From: FEN-1250 sp039918615 | Lineage (GTDB): Bacteria > Gemmatimonadota > Gemmatimonadetes > Gemmatimonadales > Gemmatimonadaceae | Assembly: GCA_039918615.1 (NCBI GenBank) | Contig: JBDSHG010000183.1 | Coordinates: 1-9,471 of the forward strand | Direction of reading: 5' to 3' | DNA: 9,471 bases | Shown here: piece by piece, positions 1 to 5,749 of the stretch | Layout of the letters: each line of letters starts with the position of its first letter | Numbering within the stretch: position 1 is the first letter of the stretch | Notes under the pieces: model-generated | The model's input: the letters and a program-made list of their open reading frames with translations, nothing else | The model's database searches: none | What the model was told of the DNA's origin: nothing | Position numbers and translations under genes: made by a program

Positions 1-998
1 TAGTGACAGACGACGTTGTTCGGCTGAAGCTGCGCCGCCAGATCGAGCTCCGTGAGCGCGCCGGCGGTATCTCCCTTCGCGATCTGCAGCTGCGCCATGC
101 GCGTGTGCGCCGGATAGTACGCAAGATCCTCCTCCAGCGCGTGCCCGTAGGCTTCGCGGGCGCTGTCGGGACGGTTCTGCTTCTCGTCGATCATGCCGAG
201 CGTTTGTTCGTACAGCGCCTTCGAGCGATAGAGGATGATGACCTCCTTCTTGTCCGCCTCCCACTCGTGCATCGACGAGAGGGCCGCGACCATCTCTGTG
301 CGCGCACTGTCGAGGTTGCCGAGCACGTAGAAGATCCGCGCCCGTGTCGCGTGGATTCCGCCGGACATGTAGGCGTGCGCGCGCTTCGACCACCCCCTGT
401 ATTCCAGTTCCTTCGCGTACAGTCGGAGTGCATCTGACAAACGTCCATCCGCGAAGGCCACGTCCGGGCTATTGATCGCATCCCCCATCATTTCCAGAAT
501 CGCGACGTTGAGCGCAACCTGGTTTACGTTGGTATACCTGGCCATCGTCTGCGCTTCGATTCTGCGCTGGAGAAGCGCATGCTCCAAGCTCGGATGCAGG
601 AACGGATTGATCGTGTACACACGGAAGAGCAGCGTGTCGAGCGCGAGAAACGTCGGCGACCGGCTCTTGGTGAAATAATCGTAGTACCAGGCCATCTCGG
701 CGGGAGTCATCGCGAGCAGCGAGGCCGCGTGTAGTCCGTAGAGAGACTCGCCGGACGTTGGGTCGATTTGCGACGCCCAGTAGAATCCGCGCACCGCCTC
801 CGTCGGTTTGTCGTATACCGTCTGCATCGCGTACGCGTAGTACGAGCGAGCGTCGTTCGTGTCGGCTCCAGCCTCCAGCTTCGGGCGCGTGGGCACCAGC
901 GCCGTCTTCTGCGCGGCGAGCGCCGGCGCCCATGCCAGAGCAGCCAGCACGGCTGCGGTGCATACGCGCCGCGCGCGATTCTCGAATGAGTGTCTCAT
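1..998 (-). CDS. Exported TPR-repeat protein, downstream paralog (3' end missing)
   Basis: My own translation of the minus strand from the ATG at 998-996 stays open for 332 codons to the left edge, so the C-terminus and stop lie outside the window. The N-terminus has a positive stretch (MRHSFENRARR), a hydrophobic core and an ALAA-QK junction near residue 29, a Sec signal peptide. The mature part starts with DTNDARSYY and contains VRGFYW, QIDPTSGES, NPF and helical pairs typical of tetratricopeptide repeats (LYEQTLGMIDEK, AREAYGHALEEDLAYYPAH, ALTELDLAAQLQPN). It aligns along its length with the upstream gene and is a tandem duplicate of it. Its start overlaps that gene's stop as ATGA (998-995) and no good Shine-Dalgarno precedes it, so translational coupling is likely. 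Function unknown; TPR proteins usually act as protein-binding scaffolds, here presumably in the periplasm or outer envelope. Confidence 0.85.
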   Translation of the reverse strand, partial: MRHSFENRARRVCTAAVLAALAWAPALAAQKTALVPTRPKLEAGADTNDARSYYAYAMQTVYDKPTEAVRGFYWASQIDPTSGESLYGLHAASLLAMTPAEMAWYYDYFTKSRSPTFLALDTLLFRVYTINPFLHPSLEHALLQRRIEAQTMARYTNVNQVALNVAILEMMGDAINSPDVAFADGRLSDALRLYAKELEYRGWSKRAHAYMSGGIHATRARIFYVLGNLDSARTEMVAALSSMHEWEADKKEVIILYRSKALYEQTLGMIDEKQNRPDSAREAYGHALEEDLAYYPAHTRMAQLQIAKGDTAGALTELDLAAQLQPNNVVCH

Positions 999-2233
999 GG
1001 CTTCGCCGGCGCGGCTGTCGAGGCGACCGTTGCGCTCAGCTTCGCGAGCCGGTCCCTCGCAGTCGGGAGATTCACGTCCGAGCTCGCCGCGAGCGAGATG
1101 AACTTCCGATACTCGGTCACCGCATCTTCCGTGTCATCCTCGACATCCGCGATGCGCGCGAGCAGAAAGTGCGGCGCCGAATAGTACGGCGCCGCCGCCG
1201 CGGCCTTTCTGAGCTGTGAAGCCGCATCCGCATCGCGTTTCGCCTTGATGTAGATGATCGCGGAGGCGTAGTGCAGAACCGGGTCGTTGGGCTGCAGCTG
1301 CAGGGCGAGGTCCATCTCCGACAGTGCGGCGGTGGTGTCGCCCGCGAGCAGCTGCAGCTGCGCAAGTCGCGCATGCGCCGCGTAATACGAAAGATCCTCC
1401 GTCAACGCCTGGCCGTACGCCTCGCGCGCATCGTCCGGCTTGTTCGCCTTCTCGTTGATCATCCCGAGCGCCTGCTCGTACATCGCCTTCGACTCATAGA
1501 GGATGACGACGTCTTTCTTGTCCCGCTCCCGAAAGCCCGCGATCGCAGCAGTCAGCTCCGCGCGCGCACTGTCCATGTTGCCCGCCTGGTAGAACACACG
1601 AGCGCGATCTGCGTGGAGCTCGCCGTCGTTGTCTTCATGATCCTTCTTGTTGCGCCCCCTGTCGTGCAGCTGCTTCGAGTAGCCCGCGAGCGCGTCGGCG
1701 AGCCGCCCCTCCGCATACGACAGCCACCCCTCCTTTCGCATGGTACCCAGATGCTCGAGCACCAGGTGCCCGAGCTCCGCGCGGTCGACGGACGGATCGT
1801 ACTTGATCACGTCCGCCTCGATGATCGCTCGAATGAGCGGCACATCCATGTTGCGATAGACGAACGGATTCACCGTGTATGCGCGGTAGAGCAGGGAATC
1901 GATCGCCAGATACTCGGGTTTCCGCTTCTTCCTGCCCCAATCGAAATAGTCGTAGAGATCGCCGGCCGACATCGCGAGCAGCGACGAGGTCCGCAGCGCG
2001 TACATCGTTTCGGCGGACGACGGATCGATCTGCAGCGACCAGTAGAATCCGCGCACGGATTCCTCCGGCTTGTCGGTCAGCATCGCCATGCCGTAGCGAT
2101 AGTACGCACGCGCATCGTTGGTGTCCGCGAGCTCCTGGATGCGCGGACGCGTTGGCGGCGGCGCGACCTTCTGTGCTGCCAGCGATGGGGCAAAAAACAG
2201 GGTGAGTGTCAGTAGTGCGGTGGGGGATCGCAC
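995..2233 (-). CDS. Exported TPR-repeat protein, upstream paralog
   Basis: 412 residues from a GTG start. A signal peptide covers about residues 1-20 (LLTLTLFFAPSLAA, then QK). TPR-like helix pairs occur at about 37-70, 205-238, 245-279, 284-317, 318-351 and 352-383, with canonical spacing in stretches such as EAYGQALTEDLSYYAAHARLA and ALQLQPNDPVLHYASA. The C-terminal tail is Ala/Pro-rich (STAAPAKP). A middle segment (about 90-200) is less TPR-like and includes a charged RNKKDHEDNDGE stretch. It is the first gene of a two-gene operon; its TGA overlaps the ATG of its paralog. The GTG is chosen because AGGAG sits 6 bases upstream and the signal peptide begins directly after it. Cellular role not recognised; a periplasmic or surface scaffold is the reasonable inference. 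Confidence 0.9.
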   Translation of the reverse strand: MRSPTALLTLTLFFAPSLAAQKVAPPPTRPRIQELADTNDARAYYRYGMAMLTDKPEESVRGFYWSLQIDPSSAETMYALRTSSLLAMSAGDLYDYFDWGRKKRKPEYLAIDSLLYRAYTVNPFVYRNMDVPLIRAIIEADVIKYDPSVDRAELGHLVLEHLGTMRKEGWLSYAEGRLADALAGYSKQLHDRGRNKKDHEDNDGELHADRARVFYQAGNMDSARAELTAAIAGFRERDKKDVVILYESKAMYEQALGMINEKANKPDDAREAYGQALTEDLSYYAAHARLAQLQLLAGDTTAALSEMDLALQLQPNDPVLHYASAIIYIKAKRDADAASQLRKAAAAAPYYSAPHFLLARIADVEDDTEDAVTEYRKFISLAASSDVNLPTARDRLAKLSATVASTAAPAKP

Positions 2234-2239
2234 GTTCGA

Positions 2240-2244
2240 CTCCT
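2240..2244 (-). promoter_or_regulatory. Ribosome binding site of the upstream TPR gene
   Basis: The minus strand reads AGGAG, then 6 bases, then GTG at 2233-2231. This is the clearest Shine-Dalgarno seen in the window and it decides the GTG start of the TPR operon. Most other genes here lack one and start by overlap with the gene before. Confidence 0.7.
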
Positions 2245-2289
2245 GGGCGAAGACAAAGATCTCTCTGGCGGACCCTTCAAGACGGGCAT

Positions 2290-2339
2290 CAAGATTGGTG
2301 CGTCACCTCACAGAATCAAGTTAGAACGCTCTAATCTTG
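2290..2339. promoter_or_regulatory. Inverted repeats upstream of the TPR operon, candidate operator
   Basis: Two nested symmetries lie 57-106 bases upstream of the GTG start. CAAGATT (2290-2296) is matched by its exact complement AATCTTG (2333-2339). Inside this, TTAGAACGCTCTAA (2321-2334) is palindromic at 12 of 14 positions and flanked by CAAG on the left and CTTG on the right with one base offset. On the minus strand TTGATT followed 17 bases later by AATCTT is a weak promoter-like pair in the same place. The symmetry is seen; binding of a dimeric regulator is inference. Confidence 0.3.
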
Positions 2340-2421
2340 CTTAACTCCTCAAATGACCGGGCTCTTCGACCGGGCGCCATTCCATCTGGACGACGACTGA
2401 GCCCGACTGTACGTTAAAGGT

Positions 2422-2506
2422 GTGTCAGCCCTCTCTGGGTTGACCGCTGCCGCCGCGGGAACGGCGTGGCGGCTCTGCCCCCCGGGTCAATCCCGGGGGG
2501 CTTTTT
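2422..2506 (+). ncRNA. Candidate structured small RNA ending in an intrinsic terminator
   Basis: Three consecutive hairpins read on the plus strand. GTCAGCCC (2424-2431) pairs with GGGTTGAC (2437-2444) over a 5-base loop with one G-U pair. GCCGCCGCG (2449-2457) pairs with CGTGGCGGC (2465-2473) over a 7-base loop with one G-U pair. The third is the terminator at 2477-2506. No plus-strand protein gene lies upstream for the terminator to serve, because the gene on that side is divergent. The 5' end is uncertain and I find no clear promoter (TACGTT at 2410-2415 is at best a poor -10). It lacks the GGAAG/AGCAG signature of SRP RNA and is too short for 6S or RNase P RNA. The hairpins could alternatively belong to a long minus-strand leader of the TPR operon. 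Confidence 0.4.
2477..2506 (+). terminator. Strong rho-independent terminator, plus strand
   Basis: A perfect 10-bp GC stem (2477-2486 with 2492-2501) with loop TCAAT is followed directly by five T residues (2502-2506). The T-run is only on the plus-strand 3' side, so it terminates rightward transcription, which meets the rhomboid operon head-on. Confidence 0.8.
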
Positions 2507-2518
2507 ATATCCGCACGC

Positions 2519-2552
2519 AAAAGAGGGGCGGCCATCCGCTGGCCGCCCCTCT
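2519..2552 (-). terminator. Rho-independent terminator of the rhomboid operon
   Basis: A perfect 13-bp inverted repeat, AGAGGGGCGGCCA (2522-2534) with its complement (2540-2552) and a 5-base loop, is followed on the minus strand by TTTT (2522-2519). It starts 21 bases after the rhomboid stop codon and is the natural end of the ddl to rhomboid transcript. Confidence 0.85.
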
Positions 2553-2573
2553 CTCATTCCGATTCGCGAGCGA

Positions 2574-3494
2574 TCAGTCGCTGCGCAGCTGCTTCGACAT
2601 CTCCTCGAGCAATCGCCGCTCATCGAGCGACAGACTCTCGATGCCGCGCTCCGAGATCTTGTCGAGCACGAGATTCAGCAGCTCGCTCTTCTGCTTGCCG
2701 ACCTTCCCCGGCAGCGAGATCGTCGACGTCTGGCGCTTCGCCGCCATCGCGTTGCTGCGCGCCACGATCTCGTCGATCTCGGTCGTGCGCTCGCGCGAGC
2801 GCGTGTGCGTCCGCGGGATCGCGCGCGGCGGCTCGTCCGGCACGTCGGGTATCTGCGACATCCGCTGGCGCAGCCGGTCGAGACTCGGCACCGACGCCGC
2901 GCGCAAATACAGCCATCCAATCGCGAATCCGCCCAGGTGCGCCATGTACGCCGTCCCGTCCGTCGCGTGCAGCGCCATCACGCCGAGGATGAGATTCCAC
3001 GCCGCGAGAAGCACGACGAACCAGCGCACCTTCATCGCGACGAACACGAACGGGAACACGCGTACCTCGTCGTCCGGCCAGCGCATCGCATACGCCAGCA
3101 TCACACCGAAGATCGCCGCCGATGCGCCGAGCAGCGGCGAGCCGTTGTGCACGATCAGCAGATCCGCGAGCCATCCGCCGAGTCCGCAGAGCAGATAGTA
3201 GAAGCTGAAGCTGCGCTGTCCCCACGCCTGCTCGAGGCGCGGACCGAACAGCCACAACGTCCACATGTTGAACGCGAGATGCAGAAAGCCCGCGTGCACG
3301 AACATGTAGGTCGCGATCGTCCACGGACGCTGCGTGAGATCGCCGGGGCTCTTGAACGCGAGCGCCGCGACCATGTCCGCCGGACGCACGACCGTGAGCT
3401 GGAGGAAGAACACCGCGACATTGATCGCGATGATCCACTGCACCGCCGGTGTCAGCCGGGGGACGTCGTATTCGTCGGTGGCGGAGCTGTTCAT
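2574..3494 (-). CDS. Rhomboid-family intramembrane serine protease
   Basis: 306 residues, a polytopic inner-membrane protein. Hydrophobic segments lie at about 18-36, 60-84, 95-115, 122-137, 148-171 and 183-197. Family motifs are present: H72 and N76 in HLAFNMW (oxyanion region), the nucleophile Ser125 in LGASAAIFG, and the general-base His186 in AHLGGF. The usual GxSG reads GASA, a common variation. After the membrane part comes a basic, charged linker (about 205-260) and a C-terminal helical module (about 268-302, with LDKISERGIESLSLDE) resembling the tail of many bacterial rhomboids (I recall DUF6576). It cleaves single-pass membrane proteins within the bilayer; its substrate here is unknown. 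It is the last gene of the ddl operon, 34 bases after the preceding stop. The start has no Shine-Dalgarno. A TCTAAT hexamer ends 5 bases before the ATG, so an internal promoter giving a near-leaderless mRNA is possible but lacks a -35. Confidence 0.93.
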   Translation of the reverse strand: MNSSATDEYDVPRLTPAVQWIIAINVAVFFLQLTVVRPADMVAALAFKSPGDLTQRPWTIATYMFVHAGFLHLAFNMWTLWLFGPRLEQAWGQRSFSFYYLLCGLGGWLADLLIVHNGSPLLGASAAIFGVMLAYAMRWPDDEVRVFPFVFVAMKVRWFVVLLAAWNLILGVMALHATDGTAYMAHLGGFAIGWLYLRAASVPSLDRLRQRMSQIPDVPDEPPRAIPRTHTRSRERTTEIDEIVARSNAMAAKRQTSTISLPGKVGKQKSELLNLVLDKISERGIESLSLDERRLLEEMSKQLRSD

Positions 3495-3518
3495 GGAGTA
3501 TTAGACACGGATGACAAA

Positions 3519-3540
3519 CACCGGGTTCCTACCGGGTTCC
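3519..3540 (-). repeat. 11-bp tandem duplication spanning the stop of the QueE-like gene
   Basis: On the minus strand GGAACCCGGTA (3540-3530) is followed at once by GGAACCCGGTG (3529-3519), 10 of 11 bases identical. The in-frame TAG (3531-3529) is formed across the junction of the two copies. Because 11 is not a multiple of three, the duplication also changes the downstream frame. Confidence 0.75.
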
Positions 3541-4188
3541 GACGGGTCCCGGAATTCGAAACGCGAGCACCACGTCGCGGTGAATCGTCGTCGCCTGCTC
3601 GAGCAGCGTTGCGTACCGCCGATCGAGCGGTGACTTCTCCCCCGCAGGCGCAGGATGGATCACGATCTTCGTCCCCGGCGCGGCGGCGTGTGCCTGCTCG
3701 ACGAGTCGCAATATCTGCCCGTCACTCGTGCCATCGCGCGGTGCGAGGGTGAGCGCGTGCGCGGTGCCCGCCGCGGCCACCGCCGCGAGCGATGCAACGG
3801 TTCGTTCCGCACCCGACGGCGCGTCCGGGAACTCCCACAGCACGTGCACCATCGATACCACGCGCACGACATCCTCAAGCGCTTCCGGCCGCTGTCCGTC
3901 GCACTCCAGAATGACGGGGAGCGGAGCGCTCCAGTTTCCAAACACCGCCGCGATGAACGGCGCACATGATAGCGGATCGCGCCCACTCAGCAGAATCGAG
4001 TGCACGAGCGCTTGCGCCGTCGCGCGCTCGAGCTGCTTCGCCAGCATCTCGCTCGAGTAGAGCACGGCGGTTTCCGCCTCGCCCGCGAATCGAACGAACA
4101 GCTGTCGGCGCCCGGACCAGATCCCCTGCGATTGAACGCCCGGAGAGAGCCCCGCGATGGGTGCAGTCGGAAGAGTTGAACGCGCCAT
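3529..4188 (-). CDS. QueE-like radical-SAM-fold protein without cluster cysteines
   Basis: 219 residues, about the length of 7-carboxy-7-deazaguanine synthase (QueE). Residues 18-36 (GVQSQGIWSGRRQLFVRFAG region) follow the QueE opening SIQGEG...GRP..FVRLAG. In QueE and most radical SAM enzymes the next residues carry CX3CX2C, which binds the 4Fe-4S cluster; here those places are E37, A41 and Y44. Later family landmarks persist in altered form: SGRDPL (68-73) for the SAM-contacting TGGEPL, and LECDG (94-98) for IETNG. Only two cysteines exist (75 and 96), neither able to rebuild the motif. This looks like a radical-SAM pseudoenzyme; function unknown, catalysis of the usual kind improbable. It lies between ddl and the rhomboid gene; its ATG overlaps the ddl stop (TAATG), implying coupling. 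The family assignment is by eye and moderately sure; the coding call is firm. Confidence 0.75.
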   Translation of the reverse strand: MARSTLPTAPIAGLSPGVQSQGIWSGRRQLFVRFAGEAETAVLYSSEMLAKQLERATAQALVHSILLSGRDPLSCAPFIAAVFGNWSAPLPVILECDGQRPEALEDVVRVVSMVHVLWEFPDAPSGAERTVASLAAVAAAGTAHALTLAPRDGTSDGQILRLVEQAHAAAPGTKIVIHPAPAGEKSPLDRRYATLLEQATTIHRDVVLAFRIPGPVGTR

Positions 4189-5219
4189 TACTGTCCCTCA
4201 CCTCGTGTCTTCATCGCGAACGCCACGATGCGATCGCAGAACGTGCTGAAGTCTATCCCCTCGGCCGCCGCCGCCTGTGGAATCAGGCTGGTCGCGGTCA
4301 TTCCGGGAAGGGTGTTCGCCTCGAGGCAGAACAGCTCCCCTCCCGTGGTCATACGGAAGTCTATTCGTGCGCAGCCGTCAAGCTTGAGCGCCCGGTAGGC
4401 GAGCACGGCGAGCCGCTGCGTCTCGGCCGAGAGCGCCGGCGAGAGCTTTGCCGGAAACTCCTCCACCGCCATCCCCGGCGTGTATTTGCACTCGTAGTCG
4501 TAGATCTCGTGCTTCGGGATGATCTCCCCTACGGGCATCGCATGGTCGCCCAGCACGCCCACGGTGAGCTCCCGCCCCGCCACGAAGCGCTCGACCATCA
4601 CCTCATCATCGTAGAGCGCCGCCTCGGCGATCGCGCCGGCCAGCTGCCCAGCCTCCTTCACCACCGAGAGACCGACCGTCGACCCTTCCTTCGACGGCTT
4701 GACCACCACCGGGAATCCGAGTGCCTTCTCGACCTCGCCCGCGCTCAACGACGCCGTCGGCCCCGTCATGATCCAGTCCGCCGTGGGAACCCCTGCGGCT
4801 CGAAAGAGCCGCTTCGAGAGATCCTTGTCCATCGCGAGCGCGCTCGCGAGATGGCCACTTCCGGTGTACGGCACGCGCGCGAGATCCAGGAGCGCCTGAA
4901 CCGTGCCATCCTCGCCGTCGCCGCCGTGCAGCGCGACGAAGACGACGTCGGCATTCTGTACCGCGGGCATCGCGCCGAGCGTGGTGACGAGCGACCTCTG
5001 TGCCATCGCCTGGAGCGCCTTGCGCGTCGGAGGCTCGCGCTTGACGACGCCGGCCGTCCGAAGCGAATCCTCCTCGCTCCGCGGCAGTTCGCCGAGCGCG
5101 GGGTCGACGCAGGTCACCGCATGGCCGGTCTGGCGCAGCGCGTGCGCGATCCGCAGCCCCGATGCCAGCGAGACGTCGCGTTCCGACGAGGTTCCCCCGA
5201 GCAGGACGGTGACATTCAT
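4188..5219 (-). CDS. ddl: D-alanine--D-alanine ligase
   Basis: 343 residues, a cytoplasmic ATP-grasp enzyme joining two D-Ala for peptidoglycan precursors. The N-terminal GGTSSERDVSL (8-18, with substrate-binding E13), HGGDGEDG (98-105), VVKPSKEGSTVG (172-183, ATP-binding lysine), YDYECKYTPG (240-249), Mg ligands D287, E300 and N302 (LEANTLPGMT) are all intact. Spacing of D287, E300 and N302 is that of the family (13 and 2 residues). The tyrosine-containing YDYECKY segment fits a true D-Ala-D-Ala enzyme rather than a D-Ala-D-Lac type. An in-frame upstream ATG (5285) would add 22 non-homologous residues, so I start at MNVTVLLGG. It is first in an operon with the QueE-like and rhomboid genes, and is divergent from the TonB-domain lipoprotein gene across 74 bases. 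No clear Shine-Dalgarno; TACATT lies 6 bases before the ATG, a possible -10 for a leaderless mRNA but without a -35. Confidence 0.95.
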   Translation of the reverse strand: MNVTVLLGGTSSERDVSLASGLRIAHALRQTGHAVTCVDPALGELPRSEEDSLRTAGVVKREPPTRKALQAMAQRSLVTTLGAMPAVQNADVVFVALHGGDGEDGTVQALLDLARVPYTGSGHLASALAMDKDLSKRLFRAAGVPTADWIMTGPTASLSAGEVEKALGFPVVVKPSKEGSTVGLSVVKEAGQLAGAIAEAALYDDEVMVERFVAGRELTVGVLGDHAMPVGEIIPKHEIYDYECKYTPGMAVEEFPAKLSPALSAETQRLAVLAYRALKLDGCARIDFRMTTGGELFCLEANTLPGMTATSLIPQAAAAEGIDFSTFCDRIVAFAMKTRGEGQ

Positions 5220-5293
5220 GTGCACAATGTAGTGAAAGCGGTTGACGCGTGTAGCCTCCCGCGCAGACGTCCTTGCCGAGTACATTCCATGTC

Positions 5294-5749
5294 ATGCATT
5301 CGTCCCTCAAGCTGCTTGCGTGCGCCATGTTGCTGGCGGCCTCAGCGTGCCTCGACCGGGAGCAGGCACGGAAGGCCATCGAGGCTGTGCAGACCGACGG
5401 CGCGAAGCCTGACGTCATGCCCGTCATGCTCAATCGCGAACTCCCCTTTCGCTATCCGCCGGCGCTCTACGCCAAGAAGGTGCAGGGGAACGTGACGCTG
5501 CACATCCACATCGACAGCACCGGCATCGTATGGCCTGAGTCGACGAGTGTGCTGGAGTCGTCTGGCTACGCGGGGCTCGACTCATCGGCGGTCGCGGGAT
5601 CGCGCGAGCTGCGCTTCGAACCTGCCACGACCAAGGGCCATCCCGTGGGTGTGTCGCTCAAGCTTCCGGTGTTCTTCCGTCATCCAAGGGGGAAGCCACT
5701 CGCCGGCGACACCATCCTCCAGCCACCTCGCCCCAAGCCCGCGCCATGA
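5294..5749 (+). CDS. Lipoprotein with TonB C-terminal domain
   Basis: 151 residues. The N-terminus MHSSLKLLACAMLLAASAC is a lipoprotein signal with the acylated cysteine at 19. Residues about 55-140 match the TonB C-terminal fold: YPPALYAKKVQGNVTLHIHI, IDSTGIVW, ESSGYAGLDSSAV, LRFEPATTKGHPVGVSLKLP. In classical TonB this domain contacts the TonB box of outer-membrane receptors, and an N-terminal transmembrane helix couples it to ExbB/ExbD. Here the anchor would be a lipid, so energy coupling is doubtful; a structural or sensor role in the envelope is as likely. A TTG at 5273 would add seven residues and spoil the signal peptide start, so I prefer the ATG at 5294. No strong Shine-Dalgarno. Its TGA overlaps the ATG of the CBS gene (ATGA, 5746-5749). 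A TTGACG at 5242-5247 resembles a -35 but I see no matching -10. Confidence 0.85.
   Translation: MHSSLKLLACAMLLAASACLDREQARKAIEAVQTDGAKPDVMPVMLNRELPFRYPPALYAKKVQGNVTLHIHIDSTGIVWPESTSVLESSGYAGLDSSAVAGSRELRFEPATTKGHPVGVSLKLPVFFRHPRGKPLAGDTILQPPRPKPAP

Larger units (their letters stand above)
2234..2573. other. Intergenic region between TPR operon and rhomboid gene
   Basis: No convincing protein gene on either strand. From the left it holds the TPR operon leader with its ribosome binding site, an inverted-repeat cluster (2290-2339), an 8-bp direct repeat GACCGGGC (2355-2362 and 2368-2375), a long-range 7-bp stem (2358-2364 with 2399-2405), a run of three hairpins ending in a plus-strand terminator (2424-2506), and the rhomboid terminator (2519-2552). 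I could not find a promoter with two good hexamers on either strand. Confidence 0.6.

Noticed and set aside
469..963. Minus-strand 164-codon frame within the left TPR gene
   Set aside because: It is out of frame with the real gene, which is open across the whole region from 998 to the left edge and matches its paralog.
2477..2501. Resemblance of GGGTCAATCCC to a tRNA T-arm
   Set aside because: The loop is 5 rather than 7 bases, there is no acceptor stem or anticodon arm nearby, and a T-run follows, so it is a terminator hairpin.
2422..2506. SRP (4.5S) RNA
   Set aside because: The conserved GGAAG...AGCAG tetraloop region is missing and the structure is three separate hairpins rather than one long rod.
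3500..3505. TCTAAT as a -10 for an internal rhomboid promoter
   Set aside because: It matches five of six consensus positions but there is no -35 at the right distance; not listed as a feature, only mentioned with the gene.
2466..3752. Long plus-strand frame opposite the rhomboid gene
   Set aside because: Highly basic, low-complexity translation without motifs, and it runs through the terminators at 2477-2552. A shadow.
5220..5285. 22-residue N-terminal extension of Ddl from the ATG at 5285
   Set aside because: The extension has no relation to the family and would cover the divergent promoter space; Ddl proteins begin just before the GGTSSER motif.
3966..5495. Long open frame on the plus strand (about 509 codons) opposite ddl and the QueE-like gene
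   Set aside because: Arg/His-rich, no recognisable domain, and fully antisense to genes with clear family motifs. It is a GC-rich shadow of the ddl frame.
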